NCBI RefSeq assembly: GCF_000281975.1
Contig: NZ_AKKE01000012.1
Coordinates: 1 to 57,613, forward strand
Direction: 5' to 3'
Length of the DNA stretch: 57,613 nucleotides
From: Novosphingobium sp. AP12
Lineage (GTDB): Bacteria > Pseudomonadota > Alphaproteobacteria > Sphingomonadales > Sphingomonadaceae
The translations under genes and the position numbers were made by a program. The notes beneath the pieces are model-generated. The model worked only from the letters and a program-made list of their open reading frames with translations. It made no database searches and was not told the origin of the DNA. Positions 35,746-44,420 of this stretch are shown here, piece after piece (position 1 is the first letter of the stretch; each line of letters starts with the position of its first letter).

Positions 35746-37080
35746 TCAGAGCCGGTCGAACACCGAGCCCATGCGCGGGCTGAACAGGCGCTCGTAGGTC
35801 TTGAGCAGGTGCGTGTCGGTCATCGCGGAGATGTAGTCGCAGATGACGCGCGGGTCGGCGCCGCGCTCCAGCCGCGCGCATTCGTCGCGGGGGAGCAGGC
35901 GCGACGGGTCCGCCGCCAGCGCCTCGTAGACCGCGACGACCATTGCCTGGCCCTTGAACTCGAGCTGCTGGACTTCGGGGCTGCAGATCACCTCGCGCAC
36001 AACGAAGCCCTGCAGTGCGTCGAGGAAATCGCGCCGAGGACCGTTTAGCGCCACCCGCCAGCGCAGCAGCGGCTCGCGGAAGCCCTTCTTCTCGGCGTAG
36101 GCCGCGCCGGTGAGGAAATGGTGGACCATGCGGCTGACGAAGCGCTTGCGGCCGTTGGCCTCGCCGAACAATCCGTCGACCATGATCTCGAACACGTTGT
36201 TCTCGCTCTCGCCCGGGTACTTTTCCTTGAGCGCGTCGAGGAACGAGGCGCAGCGCCCGTCCATGGCGGCGGCGAAGGCGTCCTTCGTGACCAGCCCGAG
36301 CGCAATGGCGTCCTCAAGGTCGTGGACGCCGTAGGCGATGTCGTCGGCGACATCCATGATCGTGCAGTCAAGCGACTTGTGCAGCGTGCGGGAGTGCTTG
36401 CCGGGGACCTGTTCCAGTGTCTGAAACCTGTCGCGCTCGGACGGGGAGAGGGGGCTGAGGATCCAGTCGACCACGTCCTGTTCACTGTCGAAATGGCACT
36501 TGGGCGGCTTGCAGGCCCTGGGGTTGAGGACGCGGATCGTCGAGGGGCCGTCGAGCAGTTTCGGCACGATTTCCGGGTTGCGGGCGGCGGACCAGGCCAC
36601 CGGGTACTTGAGCACGCCGAGCATCGTGCGGCGGCACAGGTTGGCGCCCGCGTTGGCGGAGAAGCTCTCCAGCCGGGCGAGGATGCGCAGGGTCTGGCCG
36701 TTGCCCTCGAACCCGCCGTGGTCCCTCATGCAGTAGTTGAGCGCCACTTCGCCGCCGTGCCCGAACGGGGGATGGCCGAAGTCGTGGGTGCAGCCGATGG
36801 CGTGGATCAGGCTGCGGTCGGGCAGCAGCGCGGTCGCCGTGTGATCGGGGAAGGACTTGGCGAGCTGGCGCGAGAGGCCCCCGGCGATCTGCGCGACTTC
36901 GAGGCTGTGGGTCAGGCGGGTGCGGTAGAAGTCGCTGTCGCCGAGGTTGAGGATCTGCGTCTTGCCCTGGAGCCGCCGAAACGAGGCCGAGTGGATGACG
37001 CGGGCATAGTCGATGTCGCCGTCCTCGCGGGCGTCCTCGGCCTGCGGGTTCCAGTTCTCGCGGCGCGCCTGCCAGCTCAT
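35746..37080 (-). CDS. dgt: deoxyguanosinetriphosphate triphosphohydrolase-like protein
   Basis: The 444-residue HD-domain protein starts MSWQARRENWNPQAEDARED. It has SFRRLQGKTQI and RTRLTHSLEVAQIA, then HDFGHPPFGHGGE, with the His-Asp metal site and the signature of dGTPases, and later DVADDIAYGVHDLEDA. It hydrolyses dNTPs to nucleosides and triphosphate, adjusting dNTP pools. Length is typical. It lies 59 bases downstream of uxaA on the same strand but is functionally unrelated. Confidence 0.93.
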   Translation of the reverse strand: MSWQARRENWNPQAEDAREDGDIDYARVIHSASFRRLQGKTQILNLGDSDFYRTRLTHSLEVAQIAGGLSRQLAKSFPDHTATALLPDRSLIHAIGCTHDFGHPPFGHGGEVALNYCMRDHGGFEGNGQTLRILARLESFSANAGANLCRRTMLGVLKYPVAWSAARNPEIVPKLLDGPSTIRVLNPRACKPPKCHFDSEQDVVDWILSPLSPSERDRFQTLEQVPGKHSRTLHKSLDCTIMDVADDIAYGVHDLEDAIALGLVTKDAFAAAMDGRCASFLDALKEKYPGESENNVFEIMVDGLFGEANGRKRFVSRMVHHFLTGAAYAEKKGFREPLLRWRVALNGPRRDFLDALQGFVVREVICSPEVQQLEFKGQAMVVAVYEALAADPSRLLPRDECARLERGADPRVICDYISAMTDTHLLKTYERLFSPRMGSVFDRL

Positions 37081-37139
37081 GTTGTCACCATGCCCCGGCT
37101 ATTCCAGTTGCCGGGCGAATGGGCAAGGGCAGTGGACTA

Positions 37140-38660
37140 TTATAGCGTGACGCCGCGCTTCCAGATGCCGATGGCGCGTTCGTCGTTGCTTTCGTTGCGC
37201 GCGGGCTCGCCGCTGGCGATGGCGACGATGCGGTCGAGCAGCACCTCGGCCGCGGCCTCCATGCCGATGTCGAGGACCATGCCCGCGTCGAAGTCGATCC
37301 AGCCCGGTTTGTGCTGGGCCAGCGCGCTGTTCGACGCGATCTTGAGCGTCGGCACGGGGCTGCCGAGCGGGGTGCCGCGCCCGGTCGAGAACAGGGTGAT
37401 GGTCGCCCCTGCTGCCGCCAGCGCGGTGGTGGAGACGGCGTCGTTGCCCGGCGCTTCCAGCACGGTCAGGCCGTTCGTCGACAGCCGCTCGCCGTAGCCG
37501 ATGACGTCGTGGATCGCCGCGAGGCCGCCCTTCTGCACGGCGCCGAGCGACTTTTCCTCCAGCGTCGTGATGCCGCCGGCGATGTTGCCGGGGCTGGGGT
37601 TCTCCGACACCGGCTCGCCGTGATCGATGAAGTAGCGCTTGAACGAGTTGACCAGCGCGGAGAGCTTGTCGAACACCTCGCGGCTGGTGGCGCGTTCCAG
37701 CAGCAGCGTCTCGGCGCCGAAGATCTCGGGAATTTCGGTGAGGATCGCGGCGCCGCCCGCCTGCGTCACCGCGTCGGCCATGAGGCCGATCAGCGGGTTC
37801 GCGGTCAACCCGCTCATCGCGTCCGAGCCGCCGCACTTGACGCCGAGGCGCAGTTTCGAAAGCGGCACGTCCTCGCGCCTGTCCCCGGCCATCACGCCGA
37901 GCAGTTCGGCGATGAGCTTTTCACCGGCAGCGAACTCGTCGCCCTCCGACTGGGCGCGCAGCACGCGGAGGCGGCCCCGCCGCTCCTCGGGAATGCGCGT
38001 CAGGAGCGCGTCGAGCTGGTTGGATTCGCAGCCCAGCCCCAGCAGCAGCACACCGCCGGCATTGGGGTTCAGCGCCAGCGAGGCGAGGATCGCCGCCGTC
38101 CCGTCAAGGTCGGCGCCGAGCTGCGAGCAGCCGAACGGATGGTTGAAGGCGTTCACCGCATCGACGCCGGGCGAGGCCATCGCGTTGCCCTTCTGCGCCA
38201 GCCGTTCGCCCAGCCGGCCGACGCAGCCGACCGTGGGGAGAATCCAGAGCTCGTTGCGGGTGCCGACGCTGCCGTCGGGGCGGACGTAGCCCTTGAAGGT
38301 GCGGACTGGCCGCGCATCGTCCTGCGCCACGTCGGCCTGCGCCCCGGCGAAGGCATAGACCCGCTCGCCCGCCAGCGCGGTCTTCACGTTGTGGACGTGG
38401 ACATGCTCGCCCACCGCGATGTCGCGGGTGGCGAGCCCGATCGGCGCGCGGTAGCGGCGCACGGGAGCGCCCGCCGCGATCGGCGCGACGGCGAACTTGT
38501 GACCCCGGCCCACGGCGTCGAGCAGATGCACGACCTGACCGCCCACATTCACATCCTCACCCGCTTCGAGCGGGCGCAGGGCGACGGCCACGTCGTCTTC
38601 GAGGGACGTGCGGATGGCGACGGGCGGGGCGGCGACAGGGGCAGTGAGAGTTTCGACCAT
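37140..38660 (-). CDS. uxaA: altronate dehydratase
   Basis: The start ATG 38660 (MVETLTAPVAAPPV) is chosen because the frame upstream runs into the divergent promoter. The 506-residue protein has an N-terminal SAF domain (residues 12-100; EDVNVGGQVVHLLDAVGRGH). The galactarate/altronate dehydratase core follows: RPDGSVGTRNELWILPTVGC, NPFGCSQLG, LGVKCGGSDAMSGLTANPLIG and NPSPGNIAGGITTLEEKSLG. It converts D-altronate to 2-keto-3-deoxygluconate, the last step of galacturonate isomerase-pathway catabolism. It is divergent from uxaC across a short region with a perfect palindrome. Confidence 0.93.
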   Translation of the reverse strand: MVETLTAPVAAPPVAIRTSLEDDVAVALRPLEAGEDVNVGGQVVHLLDAVGRGHKFAVAPIAAGAPVRRYRAPIGLATRDIAVGEHVHVHNVKTALAGERVYAFAGAQADVAQDDARPVRTFKGYVRPDGSVGTRNELWILPTVGCVGRLGERLAQKGNAMASPGVDAVNAFNHPFGCSQLGADLDGTAAILASLALNPNAGGVLLLGLGCESNQLDALLTRIPEERRGRLRVLRAQSEGDEFAAGEKLIAELLGVMAGDRREDVPLSKLRLGVKCGGSDAMSGLTANPLIGLMADAVTQAGGAAILTEIPEIFGAETLLLERATSREVFDKLSALVNSFKRYFIDHGEPVSENPSPGNIAGGITTLEEKSLGAVQKGGLAAIHDVIGYGERLSTNGLTVLEAPGNDAVSTTALAAAGATITLFSTGRGTPLGSPVPTLKIASNSALAQHKPGWIDFDAGMVLDIGMEAAAEVLLDRIVAIASGEPARNESNDERAIGIWKRGVTL

Positions 38661-38678
38661 GGCCACCGAATACAAGAT

Positions 38679-38692
38679 TGCCAGCGCTGGCA
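38679..38692. promoter_or_regulatory. perfect 14-bp palindrome between uxaA and uxaC
   Basis: TGCCAGCGCTGGCA is a perfect palindrome with a central GCGC, like LacI-family operators. It lies in the 74-base gap between the divergent genes, 18 bases from the uxaA start and 42 from the uxaC start, so one bound repressor could block both. The LacI gene at 41607 is the nearest candidate. Confidence 0.6.
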
Positions 38693-38734
38693 CAACTGGG
38701 TAATCGTCGCCCCGCGCCAAGGAGTCCCCCACCC

Positions 38735-40177
38735 ATGCCCAAGCTTTCGCTGCACCCCGACCGCCTGTTTCCCGCCGACCCGGCTACGCGCGCCATCGCC
38801 CGCGCGCTCTACGCGGAAGTGGCCGACGCGCCGATCATCAGCCCGCACGGGCACACCGACCCGGAGTGGTTCGCGACCGATGCGCCGTGGTCGAACGCGA
38901 CCGAGCTGCTGCTGGCGCCGGACCATTACCTGTTCCGCATGCTCTATTCGCAGGGGGTCGCGCTGGATGATCTGGGCGTGCCCCGGCGCGGCGGCGTGCT
39001 TCCCGCGACCGACCCGCGCGACGCCTGGCGGCTGTTCGCCTCGAACCGCCACCTGTTCCGGGGTACGCCGTCGAGCATGTGGCTCGACCACGTCTTCGCC
39101 GAAGTGTTCGGCTTCGGCGTCGCGCTGGATGCGGGCACGGCCGACCTTTACTACGACTCGATCGGCGAGGCGCTGGCCTCGCCCGCGTTCCGGCCCCGCG
39201 CGCTGTTCAAGCGGTTCAACATCGAACTGCTCGCCACCACCGAAGGCGCGGGCGACGACCTCAAGCACCACAAGGCGATTCAGGCTTCCGGCTGGAAGGG
39301 CAGGGTCGTCACCACCTATCGCCCCGACTCGGTGATCGATCCCGAGCACGACAGCTTCATTCGCGACCTTGCCCGCTTCGCCGACCTGTCGGGTGAAAAT
39401 ATCGACAGCTGGACCGGCTACCTCGCCGCGCACCGCAAGCGCCGCGCCGACTTCCGCGCGATGGGCGCGACGGCGACCGACCACGGCTTCCTCACCGCGC
39501 GTACGGCCAACCTTTCGGTGCCGGAATGCGAGACGCTGTTCGCCAAGGTCATGGGCGGCAGGGCCGACGCCGACGAGGCCGAGCTGTTCCGCGCGCAGAT
39601 GCTCACCGAAATGGCGCGCATGAGCCTGGATGACGGCATGACCATGCAGATCCACCCCGGTGCCACGCGCAACCACAACGCCGGGCTGTTCGAGAGCCAC
39701 GGCCGTGACAAGGGCGCCGACATCCCGCGCGGCACGGAATACGTTGAGGCGCTGCGCCCGATGCTCGACCTGTTTGGCAACGAGCCGAACCTCACGGTCA
39801 TCCTCTTCACGCTCGACGAGACGACCTATTCGCGCGAACTGGCGCCGCTGGCGGGGCACTATCCGTGCCTCAAGCTGGGCCCTTCCTGGTGGTTCCACGA
39901 CAGCCCGGAAGGCATGCGCCGCTTCCGCGAGATGACCACCGAGACCGCCGGTTTCTACAACACCGTCGGCTTCAACGACGACACCCGCGCCTTCCTTTCG
40001 ATCCCGGCGCGTCACGACGTCGCCCGCCGCATCGACTGCGGGTTCCTCGCCCGCCTCGTCGCCGAGCACCGGCTCGAGGACTGGGAGGCCGCCGAACTGG
40101 TGCAGGAACTGACCACGGGGCTGGTGCGCAAGGCTTACGGACTCGAGGCTCCGGTGCGCGTGGTGGAACCGGCATGA
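38735..40177 (+). CDS. uxaC: glucuronate (uronate) isomerase
   Basis: ATG 38735 follows AAGGAG. The 480-residue protein has APIISPHGHTDPEWF (metal-binding His pair near residue 36), RMLYSQGVALDDLG, TTEGAGDDLKHHKAI, MQIHPGATRNHN and SWWFHDSPEGMRRF, all characteristic of UxaC. It isomerises D-glucuronate to fructuronate and D-galacturonate to tagaturonate. It shares an ATGA overlap with uxuB. Confidence 0.95.
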   Translation: MPKLSLHPDRLFPADPATRAIARALYAEVADAPIISPHGHTDPEWFATDAPWSNATELLLAPDHYLFRMLYSQGVALDDLGVPRRGGVLPATDPRDAWRLFASNRHLFRGTPSSMWLDHVFAEVFGFGVALDAGTADLYYDSIGEALASPAFRPRALFKRFNIELLATTEGAGDDLKHHKAIQASGWKGRVVTTYRPDSVIDPEHDSFIRDLARFADLSGENIDSWTGYLAAHRKRRADFRAMGATATDHGFLTARTANLSVPECETLFAKVMGGRADADEAELFRAQMLTEMARMSLDDGMTMQIHPGATRNHNAGLFESHGRDKGADIPRGTEYVEALRPMLDLFGNEPNLTVILFTLDETTYSRELAPLAGHYPCLKLGPSWWFHDSPEGMRRFREMTTETAGFYNTVGFNDDTRAFLSIPARHDVARRIDCGFLARLVAEHRLEDWEAAELVQELTTGLVRKAYGLEAPVRVVEPA

Positions 40178-41604
40178 CGCGGCTCTCGCAAGACGCGCTG
40201 GATACCCTGCACGCCGGGATCGCTCGGCCGCAGTACGACCGGAGCGCGGTGAAGCCGGGCGTCGTCCATTTCGGGCCGGGCGCGTTCCACCGAGCGCATC
40301 AGGCGGCGGCGTTCGACACGCTGCTGGCGCAGGACCCTCGCTGGGGGCTGACGGGCGTGAGCCTCAATTCGCGCGGGGTCGCCGATGCGCTCGATCCGCA
40401 GGACGGGCTCTACACGCTCGCGCTGCTGGAAGAGCAGGTCGAATACCGCGTCATCGGCGCGGTCGGCCGGGTGCTGACGAAGGACGATCCTGCCGCGATA
40501 CTCGGCGCCCTGGCCCATGCCGACACGCGTATCATCAGTTCCACCGTGACAGAGAAGGGCTACTGCCTGGACGGCCAGGGCGTGCTGGACTTTGCGCATC
40601 CCGCGATCCGCGCAGACCTCGAAGCCTCGCGCTCCGAAGGTTGGGTGCCCGGCTCCTTCACCGGCTGGCTGGTGCGCGGGCTGCAGGCGCGGCGTCTCGC
40701 GGGACGGCAGGGCGTGACCGTGCTTTCGTGCGACAACCTCACCGACAACGGCCGCAAGCTTGAGGCGGCGACGATCGCGCTGGCCGAGGCGATCGACCCC
40801 GAGACCGCGCGCTGGATCGCGGACCGCGTGACTTTCCCCAACGCGATGGTCGATTCCATCACCCCCGCGACCGACGACGCCCTGCGCCAGCGGATCGCCG
40901 CCGCGACCGGGCTCGAGGACGCCTGGCCGATCCAGCGCGAGCGCTTCACGCAATGGGTGATCGAGGACCGTTTCGCCGGGGAACGCCCCGCGCTGGAACT
41001 GGCCGGCGTGACGTTCGCGGGCGAGGTGCGGCCGTTCGAGACCGCCAAGCTGCGGCTGCTCAACGGGGCCCATTCCTCGCTCGCCTACATCGGGCTCGGG
41101 CGCGGGCAAGAGACGGTGGCCGAGGCGATGGCGGACCCCGAACTCGCCGGTTTCGCGGAGCGGCTGATGCGCGAAGATATCGCGCCTTCGGTCACCGCGC
41201 CGCCGGGGCTCGACCTGCCGGGCTACATCTCGGACGTGCTGGCGCGCTTCGCCAATCCGGCGATCCGGCACCTGTTGTCGCAGATAGCCTGGGACGGCTC
41301 GCAGAAGCTGCCTTACCGGCTGCTCGACACGGTGCGCGATGCGCTGGCGGCGGGGCGCCCCGTCGAGCGGCTGGCGCTGCCGATCGCCGCATGGCTGCGC
41401 TTCCTGGATCGCGCCGCGCGCGGCGGACAGGCGATCACCGATCCGATGGCCACGGCCTTGCTGGGGCGGGCGGGCGACTGGCGCAGCGTCGTTGCGATGC
41501 GCGAGATCTTCGGTGACCTTGGTAGCGACGAGCGCTTCCTTCGCGCGGTCGAAGGCGGTCTGGCGGCTCTGGAAGCCGGACGGCTGGAGCCGCTGCCAGC
41601 CTGA
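40174..41604 (+). CDS. uxuB: fructuronate reductase / mannitol dehydrogenase family
   Basis: ATG 40174 overlaps the uxaC stop. The 476-residue protein starts with KPGVVHFGPGAFHRAHQAAA, the nucleotide-binding loop of the UxuB/mannitol dehydrogenase branch rather than of UxaB (tagaturonate reductase). It continues SLNSRGVADALDPQDGLYTL and VTEKGYCLD, then TVLSCDNLTDNGRKL. FPNAMVDSITPAT and LRLLNGAHSSLAYIG complete the active site region. It reduces fructuronate to mannonate with NADH, but its neighbour uxaA works on altronate, so it might act on tagaturonate. Convergent with LacI. Confidence 0.9.
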   Translation: MTRLSQDALDTLHAGIARPQYDRSAVKPGVVHFGPGAFHRAHQAAAFDTLLAQDPRWGLTGVSLNSRGVADALDPQDGLYTLALLEEQVEYRVIGAVGRVLTKDDPAAILGALAHADTRIISSTVTEKGYCLDGQGVLDFAHPAIRADLEASRSEGWVPGSFTGWLVRGLQARRLAGRQGVTVLSCDNLTDNGRKLEAATIALAEAIDPETARWIADRVTFPNAMVDSITPATDDALRQRIAAATGLEDAWPIQRERFTQWVIEDRFAGERPALELAGVTFAGEVRPFETAKLRLLNGAHSSLAYIGLGRGQETVAEAMADPELAGFAERLMREDIAPSVTAPPGLDLPGYISDVLARFANPAIRHLLSQIAWDGSQKLPYRLLDTVRDALAAGRPVERLALPIAAWLRFLDRAARGGQAITDPMATALLGRAGDWRSVVAMREIFGDLGSDERFLRAVEGGLAALEAGRLEPLPA

Positions 41605-41606
41605 GT

Positions 41607-42641
41607 TCAGGTGGGCGCCGGCCCGGTGGTTTCCGCCGCCACGATCTCAAGCGCCGCCTGGAAAGGCGGCGGCGGTTCGCGTCCCTCGATCCGGGCGATG
41701 AGCTGCTCCGCCGCCGCTGCCGCCATCTCGCCGAAGGGGCGCAGAACCGAGGTCAGCGCGGGGGTGAGCATGCGCGTCAGGATGCTGCCGTCGAAGCCGA
41801 CCACGGACAATTCGGAGGGCACCGCGATCCGCCGCCGCGCCGCGACCTTGAGCACGCCGGCGGCCATGATGTCGTTGGCCGCGAAGATGCCGGTCGGCCG
41901 CCCGCGCAGGCCCAGCAGATGCTCGGCTGCGGTAACACCCGAGGGGAAATCGTAATCGCCCGGAGCCTCGGCCACTTCCGCCCCGCCGTGCCGCGACACT
42001 TCCTCAAGGAAGCCGAGGCGCCGCTGCTGGGCGGAGGACACGTCGGCAGGGCCGTTGACGATGCCGAGCCGCCGGTGGCCGAGGCCGAGCAGGTGCCGCG
42101 CCACCAGCGCCCCGGCTTCGCGCTCGTTGCTGACAATCGAGCCGGTGAAGCCGTCGATGGGCACCGAGGACAGCGCCACGGCCGGAACCTGCGCTTCGCC
42201 CAGCGCGGCGGCGAGGCCGTCGAGGCCCGAGATCGGCGGCAGCACCACCAGCCCGTCCACGCGCGAGCGCTCGACGAAGGCGAGCACGTCCGCGATCGCC
42301 GCGTCCGGCTGTACGGGGGTGGGGTGGACGATCACCTCGTAGCCACGCGCCGCCGTCAGGGCGACGATGCCGCGCTGGATGGAATCGAGCACCAGCGCGT
42401 TGCGGTCGTTGTGGATCAGCCCGATCAGGAACGAGCGGCGCATCGCGAGGCCCCGCGCGCGCAGGCTGGGCCTGAAGCGCAGCTTCGCGATCGCCGCTTC
42501 GATGCGCAGGCGCGTCTCCGCGTTCACCTTGGGCGACTTGTTGAGCACGCGCGAGACGGTGCGGATCGACACGCCAGCCGCCGCCGCCACATCGTCGATC
42601 GTGGGCTCGCCTTCGCGTTGTCTACCGGGGGGAGGCTGCAT
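41607..42641 (-). CDS. LacI-family transcriptional regulator
   Basis: The 344-residue protein has a helix-turn-helix near the N-terminus (TIDDVAAAAGVSIRTVSRVL, residues 14-33), a hinge helix region (LRARGLAMRRS), and a periplasmic-binding-protein-like sugar domain (IGLIHNDRNALVL, VPAVALSSVPIDGFTGSIVS, RPTGIFAANDIMAAGVL). It is the only LacI gene in the window and lies between the hexuronate and xylose operons. It is divergent from the GH43 operon, whose promoter carries two adjacent operators. A uronate or xylose-derived inducer is likely. Confidence 0.92.
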   Translation of the reverse strand: MQPPPGRQREGEPTIDDVAAAAGVSIRTVSRVLNKSPKVNAETRLRIEAAIAKLRFRPSLRARGLAMRRSFLIGLIHNDRNALVLDSIQRGIVALTAARGYEVIVHPTPVQPDAAIADVLAFVERSRVDGLVVLPPISGLDGLAAALGEAQVPAVALSSVPIDGFTGSIVSNEREAGALVARHLLGLGHRRLGIVNGPADVSSAQQRRLGFLEEVSRHGGAEVAEAPGDYDFPSGVTAAEHLLGLRGRPTGIFAANDIMAAGVLKVAARRRIAVPSELSVVGFDGSILTRMLTPALTSVLRPFGEMAAAAAEQLIARIEGREPPPPFQAALEIVAAETTGPAPT

Positions 42642-42726
42642 CGCGCTATCTCTATGGCATGGCGCCGCACGATCAAGCGCGGCGGTTGTACACGCGCACG
42701 TTTCCCGGCGACCTCGTATTTGCGGT

Positions 42727-42758
42727 TGACACCGGTATCCGTGATGATAGCGGTATCA
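42727..42758. promoter_or_regulatory. two tandem LacI-type operators
   Basis: TGACACCGGTATCC (42727-42740) and TGATAGCGGTATCA (42745-42758) are palindrome-like sites 18 bases apart, about 27-58 bases before the GH43 ATG. The first is the reverse orientation of TGATACCGGTGTCA found at 53620. The pair probably represses the xylose operon. Confidence 0.6.
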
Positions 42759-42784
42759 CAAATCAACAACCAAGGGTGAGATGC

Positions 42785-44407
42785 ATGAAGTTCGATCGCC
42801 GAGAAGCTATGACCGCCGCCTTGGGTGCAGCATCGCTCGCGGCCGTTCCCGGCTCGGCGACGGCGGCCGCGAAGGTCGCTGGCCCCACCGCGAAGCCGGC
42901 ATCTGGCGCCGCGACGGCTTACCGCCGGGGCTTCGACGACCAGCGCATCGCGGACCTCGGCAACGGCACGTTCCTCAACCCGCTGATGGCGGGCGACCAT
43001 CCCGACCCCTCGATCATGCGGGACGGGAAGGACTACTACATGACCTTCTCGACCTTCGATTCCTATCCGGGGCTGATCGTCTGGCATTCGCGCGACCTGC
43101 TGAACTGGCAGCCGATCACGGCGGCGCTGACGAAGAACGTCGGCGCGGTCTGGGCGCCGGACATCTGCAAGCACGGCAATCGCTACTTCATCTACTTCCC
43201 CGCCAAGGCCAGCCCCAACGCCAACTACGTGATCTGGGCGGACCGCATCGAAGGCCCGTGGAGCGATCCTATCGACCTCGGCCTGCCCGACCACATCGAC
43301 CCCGGGCATGCCGTGGGCGAGGACGGATCGCGCTGGCTGTTCCTCTCGGGCGGCGACCGCATCCGCCTGAGCGAGGACGGGCTATCCACCGTCGGCAAGG
43401 TGGAGCACGTCTACGACCCCTGGCACTATCCCGACGACTGGGACGTCGAAGGCTTCTCGCCCGAAGGCCCCAAGGTCATGCGGCGGGGGGACTATTTCTA
43501 CATCATCACGGCCGTGGGCGGCACTGCCGGCCCGCCGACCGGGCACATGGTGATCGCGGCACGATCGAAGTCGATCAACGGCCCCTGGGAGAACTGCCCG
43601 CACAACCCGATCGTGCGCACAACCGACTTGGCCGAAAAGTGGTGGTCGCGCGGCCATGCCACCCTGTTCGAAGGGCCGGGCGGGGACTGGTGGTCGGTCT
43701 ACCACGGCTACGAGCGCGACTTCTGGACGCTGGGACGCCAGACCCTGCTCGATCCCGTGACATGGACCGCCGACGGCTGGTTCCGCATGGAGGGCGGCGA
43801 CCTCTCGGCGCCGATCGCCGCGCCGAAAGGCGGCAGCAAGTCCGGCCCGCAAGGACTGCCGCTGTCGGACGACTTCACCACCCTCGAACTCGGTCGGCGC
43901 TGGAACTTCTTCAAGCCCTCCGCCGACGAGAAGAAGCGGGCTCGGGTTGCGGACAAGTGCCTGCACCTGACCGCCAGCGGCACGGCGCCGGTCAACTCCT
44001 CGCCGCTGCTGCTCATCGCGGGCGATCAGGCATACGAATTCCAGTGCGAGATCGAGATCGATCCCGGCACCACGGCGGGGCTGCTGCTGTTCTACGACCA
44101 GCAGCTCTATTGCGGCCTCGGCTTCGACGAGAGCAAGTTCGTCACCCACCAGTACGGTATGGAGCGTGGCCGTCCCGCCAACCCCCATGGCCGCAAGATG
44201 CTGATGCGGGTGCGCAACGACCGCCATATCGTCTCCTTCCACACGAGCGGAGACGGCGGCCAGACCTGGAAACGCTTCGATCGCGGCATGGAAGTATCGG
44301 GCTACCACCACAATGTGCGCGGCGGTTTCCTGATGCTGCGGCCGGGTCTCTATTCGGCGGGCAAGGGCGAGGCCCGGTTCCGCAAGTTCACCTTCCGCGC
44401 GCTTTGA
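42785..44407 (+). CDS. secreted GH43 glycosidase (beta-xylosidase/arabinofuranosidase type)
   Basis: ATG 42785 is preferred over one four bases earlier, and follows AAGGGTGAG. The 540-residue protein opens with FDRREAMTAALGAASLAA, a Tat-like export signal ending ATA. The five-bladed GH43 domain (about residues 60-360) has base GDHPDPSIM, Asp in APDICKHGN and acid Glu in FSPEGPKVM. The C-terminal beta-sandwich follows (LSDDFTTLELGRRWNFF to the end). It removes xylose or arabinose from xylan fragments in the periplasm. It heads the xyl operon. Confidence 0.92.
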   Translation: MKFDRREAMTAALGAASLAAVPGSATAAAKVAGPTAKPASGAATAYRRGFDDQRIADLGNGTFLNPLMAGDHPDPSIMRDGKDYYMTFSTFDSYPGLIVWHSRDLLNWQPITAALTKNVGAVWAPDICKHGNRYFIYFPAKASPNANYVIWADRIEGPWSDPIDLGLPDHIDPGHAVGEDGSRWLFLSGGDRIRLSEDGLSTVGKVEHVYDPWHYPDDWDVEGFSPEGPKVMRRGDYFYIITAVGGTAGPPTGHMVIAARSKSINGPWENCPHNPIVRTTDLAEKWWSRGHATLFEGPGGDWWSVYHGYERDFWTLGRQTLLDPVTWTADGWFRMEGGDLSAPIAAPKGGSKSGPQGLPLSDDFTTLELGRRWNFFKPSADEKKRARVADKCLHLTASGTAPVNSSPLLLIAGDQAYEFQCEIEIDPGTTAGLLLFYDQQLYCGLGFDESKFVTHQYGMERGRPANPHGRKMLMRVRNDRHIVSFHTSGDGGQTWKRFDRGMEVSGYHHNVRGGFLMLRPGLYSAGKGEARFRKFTFRAL

Positions 44408-44420
44408 AGGATCGGCTGAC

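Noticed and set aside
36118..37497. 459-codon + frame over dgt and uxaA
   Set aside because: Crosses two real minus-strand genes and shows no family features.
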